A DNA stretch of 64,000 nucleotides from assembly GCF_001571225.1 (NCBI RefSeq), contig NZ_BCTJ01000015.1:47730-111729 (forward strand), in the 5' to 3' direction. The translations under genes and the position numbers were made by a program. Source of the DNA: Hydrogenophaga palleronii NBRC 102513 (GTDB lineage Bacteria > Pseudomonadota > Gammaproteobacteria > Burkholderiales > Burkholderiaceae_C). This document shows, piece by piece, positions 1 through 7,323 of this stretch (within the stretch, counting starts at the first letter, position 1; each line of letters starts with the position of its first letter). The notes under the pieces are model-generated. The model had not been told where the DNA came from, did no database searches, and worked only from the letters and a program-made list of their open reading frames with translations.

Positions 1-1
1 G

Positions 2-403
2 ATCGCCCAGCTCAAGGCCACGAAGTCGCCCATTCCGGGCTACGGCCATCCACTGCACAAGGCGAACGACCCCCGGGTCGACCGGCTGCTGGCGGTGGCC
101 ACCGAAGCCGGTGCCGACCTGCGCTACGTGCACATCGCCCAGGCACTGGAGCGGGCGATCCCGGGCATCGTCGGCCGCGAACTGCGCATGAACGTGTCGG
201 CCGCGATACCGGCCGTGCTGATGGGCGTGGGCTTCCCGGTGGTGTCGCTGCGCGGCGTGCCGATCCTGGCGCGCACCGCCGGACTGATTGCACACCTGGC
301 CGAAGAAGCAGTGCAACCCAGCGGCTTTGCGCTGTCGTACCAGGCCATGCAGAACTACCAATACGACGGCGCCGTGCCCGACGGCTTCGGCGCACAGGCA
401 TGA
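2..403 (+). CDS. citryl-CoA lyase / citrate synthase family protein, C-terminal part (partial)
   Basis: The reading frame is open from base 2 and stops at 401-403, so only the last 133 residues are visible and the start lies outside the window. The segment GYGHPLHKANDPR near the visible N-terminus is the His-containing active-site motif of citrate synthase folds, and the later helix-rich part ends in QYDGAVPDGFGAQA. Non-canonical citrate synthase-like proteins of this kind are often named citryl-CoA lyase, and they frequently sit beside Bug receptors in Burkholderiales, as here. It could equally be a 2-methylcitrate synthase relative, so the substrate is not known. It probably shares a transcript with the receptor gene that starts 127 bases downstream. 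Confidence 0.72.
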   Translation: MAQLKATKSPIPGYGHPLHKANDPRVDRLLAVATEAGADLRYVHIAQALERAIPGIVGRELRMNVSAAIPAVLMGVGFPVVSLRGVPILARTAGLIAHLAEEAVQPSGFALSYQAMQNYQYDGAVPDGFGAQA

Positions 404-529
404 CACCAGCCCTGGCCCATGCGGCCATGCCACACCCCAAGCAGCCCCAGGAGCCGCCGCAGCGATCTGCAGTTTCCCTTTGATTTCGAACCACAACAAC
501 GGCATTTGCCGGTATAGGAGACAAACCCC

Positions 530-1495
530 ATGCGCTTGAAATTCCAACTCATCACGGGCCTGCTGGCAGGCCTGTTGTGCGGCCTCGCCGGTGCGCAGAG
601 CACCGACTGGCCGAACAAACCGATCCGTGTCGTGGTCGGCTTCGCGGCCGGCACACCGCCCGACATCTTTGCCCGCTTGTACAGCGAATACGCCTCGAAG
701 AAGCTCGGCGTGTCGATTGTGGTGGACAACAAGCCGGGGGCGGCAGGCAACCTCTCCTCGGACATCGTGGCCAAGGCGCCGGCCGACGGCTACACGCTGC
801 TCTACAACCTGTCGACCGGCTTCACGATCAACCCCTTCATCTATTCCAAACTGCCGTTTGATCCCGCCAAGGATTTTGTGCCGGTGGCCACCACCATGCG
901 CCAAGGCCTGGTGCTGATCACGAACCCGAACTTCCAGGCCAAGACCATCGGCGACCTGGTGGCCGCGGCCAAGGCCAAACCCGGCGTCTACACGCACGCC
1001 TCGTACGGTGCCGGCAGCCCCTCACACCTGATCGTCGAATGGCTGAAGGAAGAGAGCAAGATCGACATGCTCCATGTGCCCTACCGTGCCAGCCCGATCC
1101 CCGACCTGTTGGGCGGACAGGTCGATACGCTGATGGAGCCGATCGCCACCGCCATGCCCCTGATCAGCAGCGGGCGTGCCAAGGCCCTGGCGTACTCGGA
1201 GACCGCGCGCCACCCTTCGTTGCCCGAAGTGCCGACCCTGGCCGAGGTGGTGCCGGGCCTGAGCGTGAGTTCCTGGCACGGTATCTGGGCGCCAGCGGCC
1301 ACGCCGGTCAACGTGCTGAACCGGCTCAACAGTGTGCTGGTGGAAGCCAGCAAGGATCCCGACATGGCCAAACGCATCCGCGATCTGAACGTCGAGCCGC
1401 TAGGCCTGAGCCGGGCCGAGATGGCGGCGATGGTGAAGAAGGATGCGGACGTCTTCGGCCGCATCGTCAAGGCCAAGAACATCACGCTCGACTGA
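530..1495 (+). CDS. Bug-family tripartite tricarboxylate transporter receptor
   Basis: The 321-residue product is a periplasmic solute-binding protein of the Bug (TctC-like) family, usual length about 320-330. A Sec signal peptide is clear: MRLKF, then a hydrophobic core, and a likely cut after AGA near residue 22. The mature start WPNKPIRVVVGFAAGTPPD is the family hallmark, and the DNKPGAAGNL segment near residue 65 belongs to the ligand pocket. An AGGAG-like site lies just before the ATG. Bug receptors bind small carboxylates or aromatic acids for TctAB-type membrane subunits, none of which is encoded nearby; orphan receptors are very common in this group. The preceding lyase-like gene suggests a carboxylate ligand, but this is inference. 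Confidence 0.92.
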   Translation: MRLKFQLITGLLAGLLCGLAGAQSTDWPNKPIRVVVGFAAGTPPDIFARLYSEYASKKLGVSIVVDNKPGAAGNLSSDIVAKAPADGYTLLYNLSTGFTINPFIYSKLPFDPAKDFVPVATTMRQGLVLITNPNFQAKTIGDLVAAAKAKPGVYTHASYGAGSPSHLIVEWLKEESKIDMLHVPYRASPIPDLLGGQVDTLMEPIATAMPLISSGRAKALAYSETARHPSLPEVPTLAEVVPGLSVSSWHGIWAPAATPVNVLNRLNSVLVEASKDPDMAKRIRDLNVEPLGLSRAEMAAMVKKDADVFGRIVKAKNITLD

Positions 1496-1513
1496 GGCAG
1501 AACACGCCGCAAG

Positions 1514-1566
1514 GCACCACGAAGCGCTTGGCGCCGCCATGGGCGGCGCCAAGCGCTTCGTGGTGC
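1514..1566. terminator. perfect 25-bp inverted repeat between convergent genes
   Basis: Bases 1514-1538 and 1542-1566 are exact reverse complements around a 3-base loop (atg). The element sits in the 73-base gap between the stop codon of the Bug receptor (1495) and the stop codon of the convergent LysR gene (1569). A GC-rich hairpin placed there would serve both transcripts as a bidirectional terminator. No run of T follows on either side, so the intrinsic mechanism is not proven. Confidence 0.7.
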
Positions 1567-1568
1567 GC

Positions 1569-2468
1569 TCAAACCTCCTTCGCGAGACTGCCGTTGAAGC
1601 CCAGCTTGCGAACGATGGCGGAGAACGAACGCGCCTCGGGCGAGGGGTGATCGGACTTGCGGCGCAGGATGCCGGGAGTGCGGATCGGTGTCGGGCTCTC
1701 GATCGGAATCGCCCTGAGCACGCTGCCTTGCGGCACCACACTGCCGGAGACGATGGTGGCGATGGGCATGCGCTCCACCAGCGACAACATCGGACCCACG
1801 GTGTTCATTTCGGCCAGCACACGCGGCTCGGCGCCACTGGCCACAAAACACTCGTCCAGCAAGGTTCGCGTGGCGAACTCGGGCGACAACAGCACCAGCG
1901 CCTGGCGGTGCAACTCCACCATGCGCACGCGCCGCCGCTTGAACAGCGGGTGGCCAGGACCGACCACCAACACCATCTCTTCATTGAACAAGGGTTCAAA
2001 CACCAGTCCACTCAAGGCGGTCGGCCGATAGGCGATGCCGAGGTCCAGATCGCCGGAGCGCACCTGGCTGACGATGTTGTCGGCGCTGAGTTCCTGCACC
2101 GCCATGTGCACCGTCGGGTGCTGCTGCATGAAGAGCGCCACACATTGTGGAATGAAGCCGAGGTTGGACGAATGCGTGGCGCCCACACGCACACGGCCCT
2201 GTAACGCCTCCTCCTCCGCCTTGAGCGCGCCCACGCCTTGGTCGACCTCCTTGAGCGCGCGGGTGGCGTAGGCCAGAAAGGTCTCGCCGGCATCCGTCAG
2301 CACCACCTTCTTGCCGACGCGATCGAACAGCGCCGTGCCTAGCTCCTCTTCAAGCTGGCGGATCTGGTGCGAGAGCGTGGACTGCGTGACATGCACTTTT
2401 TCAGCGGCACGAGTGAAGCTCAAAGAAGCGGCCAGCGCGGCGAAGTAGCGGAGATGTCGTAGTTCCAT
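1569..2468 (-). CDS. LysR-family transcriptional regulator
   Basis: The 299-residue product has the normal LysR length. It opens with MELRHLRYFAALAASLSFTR and continues with AAEKVHVTQSTLSHQIRQLE, the winged helix-turn-helix, followed by a linker helix and a two-lobed effector domain from about residue 90 (RVRVGATHSS). Such proteins usually respond to a small organic acid and often control a divergent gene; here the divergent neighbour is the amidohydrolase pseudogene. The Bug receptor is convergent. The gene has its own promoter-like sequence (2517-2545). The effector cannot be deduced from sequence. Confidence 0.93.
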   Translation of the reverse strand: MELRHLRYFAALAASLSFTRAAEKVHVTQSTLSHQIRQLEEELGTALFDRVGKKVVLTDAGETFLAYATRALKEVDQGVGALKAEEEALQGRVRVGATHSSNLGFIPQCVALFMQQHPTVHMAVQELSADNIVSQVRSGDLDLGIAYRPTALSGLVFEPLFNEEMVLVVGPGHPLFKRRRVRMVELHRQALVLLSPEFATRTLLDECFVASGAEPRVLAEMNTVGPMLSLVERMPIATIVSGSVVPQGSVLRAIPIESPTPIRTPGILRRKSDHPSPEARSFSAIVRKLGFNGSLAKEV

Positions 2469-2799
2469 GGGGTCCGTTCATTGCATTCACAGCATCGATG
2501 GTCAGAGGTCGTAAAAACTATATCGATAGTGCCATGCCGTGGCAATAAAAACCGCTGCGGCATTTGATAAAACCCTGCAACACAGGCCAAACGTCAAGCC
2601 CCGGCGGTTTTTTCTTCATCGACGCGGTCAATCATTACCATTGAAATTCGCCCTTCGCCTGTGGCGCTTGCACTGCTAGATTGGTTCGCGACGTCCGGAC
2701 GCTGGCCAGGCCGGGCAGACCCAACAGAGCTGCCAGCGAGGACAGCAACGCAAACCCCTGACCTCAGAACGAATCCTCCAATACCAGGAGACCAACCCT
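2469..2799. other. 331-base divergent intergenic region
   Basis: There is no plausible gene between the LysR start and the pseudogene start. The region holds the LysR promoter, the TATCGATA palindrome, and a spaced 9-base inverted repeat (2547-2555 with 2604-2612, AAAAACCGC type). It is visibly richer in A and T than its surroundings, as expected of a regulatory region. Confidence 0.5.
2517..2545 (-). promoter_or_regulatory. sigma-70-type promoter for the LysR gene
   Basis: On the minus strand TTGCCA (2540-2545) is followed after exactly 17 bases by TATAGT (2517-2522), close to the -35/-10 consensus. Transcription would start near 2509-2511, about 40 bases before the ATG. The spacer and -10 overlap a TATCGATA palindrome (2521-2528), which could be an autoregulatory LysR contact. 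Confidence 0.6.
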
Positions 2800-3663
2800 A
2801 TGGATCGACGTAACTTCATGCGCAACGCGGCCGCCGGCGCCGCGACCATCTCCACCCTGCACCCTGCACCCTGCACCCTGCACCCTGTGGTGGTGGCGGT
2901 GGTGACAACAACGGGGTCGACGACAGTGCGACCACCGATCTGTTGCTCGTCAACGGGCGCATCCACACCATGGACGATCGCGACAGCGTGATCACGTCGA
3001 TCGGCATCCGCAACGGTGTGTTTGTGCTGGACAGCGACATCGATCGCAACCGCGCGCGCGTCATCGATCTGCGTGGCAAGACGGTCGCGCCTGGTTTGAT
3101 CGAAAGCCACACCCACTTCATCAGCCTGGCGAATCGCCCGGAATACCACGTCGCGCAATGGGAGCTCGCCTCCAACATTGCGAAGTTGTTGGCGATATTG
3201 AAAGCGCGGCGCGACGCCGGCGTGCCGGAAGGACAGTTCATCACGGCCATGGGGGCCGGCACGCCACGCATCTTCAGCGAAGCGCACCTGCCGACGCTGG
3301 AGGAGATCGACAGCCAGTGGCATCCACGCCGGCATCCACCAGGACGGCGTGCACATTGACCTCACAACCCTTGGTTCGCGCTCCACTACGCCACCACCGG
3401 CCTCAACCTGGCGGGCGAGCAGATCAACCCAGGGCAGCAGATCACGCGCACACAGGCGCTCAAAGCCTATACGCGTGAGAAGGCCTGGTACCTGAACCGG
3501 GAAAACGAGCTCGGGTCGATCGAGTTGGGCAAGTGGGCAAGTGGGCCGACCTTGTCGTGCTGGACCACGACTACTTCACGGTGAGCGACGCCGACATGCA
3601 CAAGATCACCTGTGACCTGACCATCATTGCCGGCAATGTGGTGCACGACACCGGCGCCCTCTA
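2800..3663 (+). pseudogene. decayed amidohydrolase-family (Amidohydro_3-like) gene
   Basis: The start MDRRNFMRNAAAGAA looks like a twin-arginine leader. A five-unit heptamer repeat (2853-2887) then shifts the frame away from the body, which resumes with DNNGVDDS and an N-terminal amidohydrolase segment including VAPGLIESHTHF (metal-binding HTH). After about residue 150 the central part is missing. A C-terminal segment (HNPWFALHYATTG onward) follows in another frame, and then a tandem duplication of GGCAAGTG (near 3529-3544) shifts the frame once more before LVVLDHDYF and the final stop at 3661-3663. Intact relatives are about 550-620 residues, so more than half of the catalytic barrel is absent. 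An original role as a secreted or lipid-anchored metal hydrolase is inferred. Confidence 0.8.
2853..2887 (+). repeat. heptanucleotide tandem repeat (CACCCTG)x5
   Basis: Five exact copies of CACCCTG lie head to tail inside the leader-coding part of the amidohydrolase pseudogene. Seven is not a multiple of three, so copy-number change moves the downstream frame; three or six copies would join the ATG at 2800 to the amidohydrolase body, while five do not. Confidence 0.95.
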
Positions 3664-3698
3664 GGCCCCTGGCGCCGGCGCATCCACGCCGATAGACA

Positions 3699-3730
3699 GC
3701 CCCGGTGCGCCCTGGCTGGCGCACCGGGGC
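3699..3730. terminator. 13-bp hairpin between convergent units
   Basis: Bases 3699-3711 and 3718-3730 are perfect reverse complements with a 6-base loop. The hairpin lies between the end of the amidohydrolase pseudogene (plus) and the stop of the PDR reductase (minus, 3741), so it is placed to end both transcripts. It lacks a T-tract. Confidence 0.6.
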
Positions 3731-3740
3731 CAGAGCGGCC

Positions 3741-4709
3741 TCAGATGTCGAGCACCAGGCGGTCGCTCTTGCAACCGGAGACGCAGACCATCATGGCCGT
3801 GTTGGCCGCACGCTCGGCATCGGTGAGCACCATGTCGCGGTGATCCGGAATGCCTTCGAGCACCTTGGTTTCGCACGAACCGCAGATGCCCTCTTCGCAA
3901 CTGAAGGGCACGTCGGCGTTGATCTCGATCAGGCGCTTGTGCAGCGTGGTGTCTGGCGTGACTTCAAACGTCTGGCCGCTGCGGCGCAGCTCGACGGTGA
4001 AGGTCGTCTTCGCATCGGCCGCGGCCGCCACCTCGACCGCGGTGAAGCGTTCGATGTGCGCGTTGGTGTGGCCCAGCGCGGCGCAGGTCTTCTCGAAGTT
4101 GTCCAGCATCACGGCCGGGCCGCACGCGTAGTAGTGCTCGCCCGAGGCCACGGCACGGCGGCCGAGCAAGGCGGTGAGGTCGGGCGGGCCGCCCTTCTCG
4201 TCGTCGAAGTGCCAGGCCACCGGCACGCCGAGCGCTTCGATTTCGGCCGCGAAGGCCGCGCTCTGGCGCGAGCGCGCGAAGTACAGGAACTCGAAGCTGC
4301 GCCCTTCGTCTTTCAAACGGCGCGCCATGCACATCATCGGCGTGACGCCAATGCCACCGGCCACCAGCACCGAGTGCGAGGCGCCCTCGTGCAGCGGGAA
4401 GTTGTTGCGCGGCGCGCTGATGGTGATGCGCATGCCGATGCGCAGCTGCTCGTGCACGCAGCGCGAGCCGCCGCGGCTGGCGCGGTCTTTCAGCACGCCG
4501 ACCACGTAGCGGCCACGTTCCTGGCAGTTGTTGGACAGCGAGTAGCTGCGCACCATGCCGTTGGGCAGGTGCAGGTCGATGTGCGAACCGGCTTCAAAGG
4601 GCGGGAATTCCACGCCCGAAACCGGGCGCAGGTCCACGCTGATGATGTCGTCGGCTTCGTGGCGCAGCGTGTGCACCCAGGCTTGCAATGTGTTGGCGTT
4701 GTTGCTCAT
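3741..4709 (-). CDS. PDR/VanB-family oxidoreductase (Rieske oxygenase reductase)
   Basis: The 322-residue flavin/iron-sulfur reductase passes electrons from NAD(P)H to a partner oxygenase. Order of domains: an FMN/FAD-binding barrel with RSYSL at 54-58, an NAD-binding domain with GGIGVTP at 118-124 and CGP near 196, and a C-terminal plant-type [2Fe-2S] domain with Cys271, Cys276, Cys279 and Cys309. This order (ferredoxin last) is that of phthalate dioxygenase reductase and VanB. It is the last gene of the operon, 10 bases after the Rieske oxygenase, which is its obvious partner. Confidence 0.93.
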   Translation of the reverse strand: MSNNANTLQAWVHTLRHEADDIISVDLRPVSGVEFPPFEAGSHIDLHLPNGMVRSYSLSNNCQERGRYVVGVLKDRASRGGSRCVHEQLRIGMRITISAPRNNFPLHEGASHSVLVAGGIGVTPMMCMARRLKDEGRSFEFLYFARSRQSAAFAAEIEALGVPVAWHFDDEKGGPPDLTALLGRRAVASGEHYYACGPAVMLDNFEKTCAALGHTNAHIERFTAVEVAAAADAKTTFTVELRRSGQTFEVTPDTTLHKRLIEINADVPFSCEEGICGSCETKVLEGIPDHRDMVLTDAERAANTAMMVCVSGCKSDRLVLDI

Positions 4710-4719
4710 CCCGCGATTC

Positions 4720-5748
4720 TCACACGGTCTTGTCGAGCTGGGCCTTGGCCAGGTTCCTCAGGTGACGGCGCAGACGCACGATGCCCATGTCGTGTGCGTA
4801 CAGGTGCTCGCGCTTGTTGGCATCGGGCTCCATGTTCTCCACCGCCACGCGGTCCTGCTCGAGCACGTTCCAGTGGCGCTCTTCCAGGCGGTTCTTGTAG
4901 AGGAAGCGCCAGGTGTCGCGTTGCCAGCCGGTCACGCGGCGGCAGCGCCAGTGGAACACGCCGGAGGTGCGGCTGCTGATGGGCGTGTAGCTGCCGATGA
5001 TGGTGAAGTTGCCGCCGGGGCCGCCGGTCTTGGGATACGGGATCTCCAGGCGCATCACGTGGATGCCGAGGTCCATCCACTCGGTCCAGTCGAAGTTCAC
5101 GCCGCGCTGGCCCTTCTTCTCGAAGCAGAAGCCGTTGGGAATGTCGCGGATCTGGAACTCGGCCTGGTTGTCGCCTTCACTCATGGTGTGCGACTGCTTG
5201 TGCAGGTACACGCCGTGCATCGGGTCCATCACGTTGTCGACCACGTAGCGGTAATCGCCGCCCCACTCGGTGTAGCAGAGGAAGGACGACCACTCGGGCG
5301 AGGTCAGCTCTTCCGGCAACTGCAGCGGCGGTGCCTCGTCGAGGATGGGGTTGCTGGCGTTGTAGAGAAAGATCGCGCCGGCCGCTTCGGCGGCATGGAA
5401 CATGCGCGCGGGGCGCGAGCCTTCGAGCTTGCAGCCGGGGCTGCCGGGCACGCGGGTCACGGTGCCGTCGCAGCGCACTTCAACGCCGTGGTACGGGCAG
5501 GCCAAGCGGTCGCCCAGGTTCACGCCGAGCGAGAGTGGCGCGCCACGGTGCGGGCAGTGGTCTTCCAGCGCGTGCACCTTGCCGGTGGCGTCACGCCAGA
5601 TCGCGATCTTGTAGCCGAGGCGGCGCAGCGAGACCGGGTCGTTCTTGACGAAGTTCGATGGGCAGACCGGAAACCACAGGTCTTTCAGGCCGACTTCAAG
5701 GACGGCATCGACCGGGTCGAGCTGGACGTTGATGACAGAGGTATCCAT
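4720..5748 (-). CDS. Rieske non-heme iron aromatic ring-hydroxylating oxygenase
   Basis: The 342-residue product is an oxygenase alpha subunit of the VanA/phthalate-dioxygenase type. The Rieske centre is complete: Cys65-Pro-His67 and Cys84-Pro-Tyr-His87. The mononuclear iron site follows as DNVMDPMHGVYLH, giving Asp175, His178 and His183; the third ligand is expected near the C-terminus. No beta-subunit gene is present, which fits homo-oligomeric one-component oxygenases paired with PDR reductases. The probable reaction is hydroxylation or demethylation of an aromatic acid; the substrate cannot be named. It sits between a 74-residue gene upstream and the reductase downstream. Confidence 0.93.
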   Translation of the reverse strand: MDTSVINVQLDPVDAVLEVGLKDLWFPVCPSNFVKNDPVSLRRLGYKIAIWRDATGKVHALEDHCPHRGAPLSLGVNLGDRLACPYHGVEVRCDGTVTRVPGSPGCKLEGSRPARMFHAAEAAGAIFLYNASNPILDEAPPLQLPEELTSPEWSSFLCYTEWGGDYRYVVDNVMDPMHGVYLHKQSHTMSEGDNQAEFQIRDIPNGFCFEKKGQRGVNFDWTEWMDLGIHVMRLEIPYPKTGGPGGNFTIIGSYTPISSRTSGVFHWRCRRVTGWQRDTWRFLYKNRLEERHWNVLEQDRVAVENMEPDANKREHLYAHDMGIVRLRRHLRNLAKAQLDKTV

Positions 5749-5813
5749 GGACGTGTCTCCTGGCGGGTGGGGCTGGGGTCGTTTTGGTATGTGGCGTGGG
5801 GCGCTTGGCGCGC

Positions 5814-6038
5814 TCAGGCGCCGAGGCGCGCCATTTCCTGCTGGAACGACTGCTCGCTCCAGCGCTGGCCGTTCGGGCCCGAAGGGCCGGCGTCGTTGAG
5901 GTACTTCACCACGCCTTCCAGGTCGTGGATGCCTTGCGCATACGCGCGCTCGATCGAGTCACCCAGCAAGCCTTCGTACGAGGTCGGCGGTGCGGTGCGC
6001 GACTGGTGGGTTTCGTTGTACAGATCGGGGGTTCGCAT
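5814..6038 (-). CDS. 74-residue protein within the Rieske oxygenase operon, possible recombinase-like HTH
   Basis: The start MRTPDLYNETHQSR was chosen because GGAG lies seven bases before its ATG; the longer frame to 6161 would run through the preceding VOC gene. The middle (SIERAYAQGIHDLEGVVKYL) and end (RWSEQSFQQEMARLGA) read as three helices with a spacing reminiscent of the helix-turn-helix domain of serine recombinases, including the Trp-Ser/Thr step before the last helix. No catalytic domain is present. It is flanked within one transcript by the dioxygenase-like VOC gene and the Rieske gene. Function is unknown; a small regulator or an assembly/adaptor protein are both possible. Confidence 0.7.
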   Translation of the reverse strand: MRTPDLYNETHQSRTAPPTSYEGLLGDSIERAYAQGIHDLEGVVKYLNDAGPSGPNGQRWSEQSFQQEMARLGA

Positions 6039-6055
6039 GGGTGGTCTCCGTTGCT

Positions 6056-7030
6056 TCATTCCGTGGGGGGCTTGACCTTGTCGGTCATGAATTTGCCGCT
6101 GGGCGCCGCGGCGTTGATCTGGCGGCGGGTGTTGCCGTCGATCCCGCCCTTGATGGCCCATTCAGCAAAAACGGTCGGGCCGGGCGTGAATTCGCGCGGC
6201 TGCCAATCGGCGGTGAGTTCGTCTTCGTCGGTGTAGTACTCCACCAGCGCGCCGGCGGGGCATTCGAAGTACCAGAACATGGCCGAGGAAATGGGGTGGC
6301 GGCCCGGGCCGAGTTCGGTGGTCCAGCCGCTGCGCGACATGTGCATGCCGCCGCCCACCACCTCGTGCAGATCGCGCACGGCGAAGGCCACGTGGTTCAG
6401 GCCCTTGCGCGGCTCGGGTGGCTGCAGCAGGAACAGGTCGTGGTGGCCGCCTTCTGGCGCGCAGCGCAGGAACAGGCCGCGGCCGGGGTAGCTGTCGGAG
6501 ACGGTGAAGTCGAGGTTGTCGAGATAGAACGCGCCGGTGGCCTTGATGTCGGTCACGAAGAAGACCACATGGCCCACTTCAACCGGCGCGGCGCGGTCGT
6601 AGGCGGGGCTGCGCTGGTTCACGCGCTTGCGCTCGCTCCAGGTGTTGACCACCGCGCTCTCGATCTTCACGTCGCGCTTCTTCGTGAGCTGCAGGCGCAC
6701 GGCCAGGCCATTGGGGTCGGTGCAGCCGATGCGGCCGTCGGCGTCGACGAAGCCGGGTTGGTTCTGCAGGCGGCTGCGGTAGAGCGCCAGGCTCTCGGGC
6801 GAGTCCACGCCCCAGACCACTTCGCGCAGCGTCGGATCGGGCTCGACACCCGCCGGCAGGCCGGGCTTGTCGGAATGGGCCACCACCACGCGGCAGCCAT
6901 TGAGCGACTCGAACACCAGCTCTTGCGCGGCCTCGCTCACCAACGTGAGGCCCCAGTCCAGGAAGAACTGCCGGCAACGCGGCAGATCGGCAGCGCCGTA
7001 GGTGATTTGATCAATGCCCAACACGCTCAT
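6056..7030 (-). CDS. two-domain VOC protein, type I extradiol dioxygenase-like
   Basis: The 324-residue product starts at MSVLGIDQITYGAADL; the open frame extends far upstream but has no family similarity there. Two vicinal-oxygen-chelate domains are visible, about 1-120 and 148-275. Only the second keeps a metal triad: His154 (VGHVVFF), His213 (LNHVAFAV) and Glu264 (LVEYYTD), the 2-His-1-Glu iron site of ring-cleaving extradiol dioxygenases. It is the first gene of a four-gene operon with a small protein, a Rieske oxygenase and its reductase, which supports ring cleavage of a product made by the oxygenase. The substrate is unknown, and an isomerase or hydrolase role within the VOC superfamily is not excluded. 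Confidence 0.85.
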   Translation of the reverse strand: MSVLGIDQITYGAADLPRCRQFFLDWGLTLVSEAAQELVFESLNGCRVVVAHSDKPGLPAGVEPDPTLREVVWGVDSPESLALYRSRLQNQPGFVDADGRIGCTDPNGLAVRLQLTKKRDVKIESAVVNTWSERKRVNQRSPAYDRAAPVEVGHVVFFVTDIKATGAFYLDNLDFTVSDSYPGRGLFLRCAPEGGHHDLFLLQPPEPRKGLNHVAFAVRDLHEVVGGGMHMSRSGWTTELGPGRHPISSAMFWYFECPAGALVEYYTDEDELTADWQPREFTPGPTVFAEWAIKGGIDGNTRRQINAAAPSGKFMTDKVKPPTE

Positions 7031-7070
7031 CTGCTGTCCTTGAAGTGCCTGGTCGCCGCGGCGCCCGAGC

Positions 7071-7105
7071 GTTTCTTTAGTAAATCGCTGTTTCTTTCTT
7101 GAAAC
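7071..7105. promoter_or_regulatory. candidate operator upstream of the aromatic operon
   Basis: GTTTC (7090-7094) and GAAAC (7101-7105) form an inverted repeat with a 6-base spacer, and an extra GTTTCTTT copy lies at 7071-7078, giving two direct GTTTCTTT units 19 bases apart. The position, 40-75 bases before the first gene, suits a repressor or activator site. No regulator gene is adjacent. Confidence 0.35.
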
Positions 7106-7323
7106 GACCTGAATTTTACCGACAAACCTCCAGCGTGTGAAGAGGACCGCAGAGTAATTTGCTCGGCTATGCGTTGCCCGGCCATGCGCCGCAACGCGTG
7201 AAGCGCGCCGCTTGCAGAAGCAACCAGGGTCCGGCTGCGCCGGAAGGTGCGCCACAGAGAGGGCGATAGAGATAGAGAGAGAAAAAGGGGGAGCCGCAAA
7301 GCGGCGCAGGGAGAAGCGCCTCT

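Noticed and set aside
1514..1566. Phage or integron attachment site
   Set aside because: There is no integrase gene, tRNA or direct-repeat flank; the position between convergent stops fits a terminator better.
2800..3663. Insertion sequence remnant or transposase at the broken amidohydrolase
   Set aside because: All fragments are amidohydrolase-like, with lesions explained by repeat slippage, deletion and an 8-base duplication; no terminal repeats or transposase motifs are present.
3705..4979. 424-residue plus-strand frame over the reductase and oxygenase genes
   Set aside because: The opposite strand has complete iron-sulfur and flavin motifs in two real genes; the plus-strand frame is compositionally antisense.
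6039..6161. Longer start for the 74-residue gene
   Set aside because: The extension lies inside the VOC coding end and lacks a ribosome site, whereas the ATG at 6038 has GGAG at good spacing.
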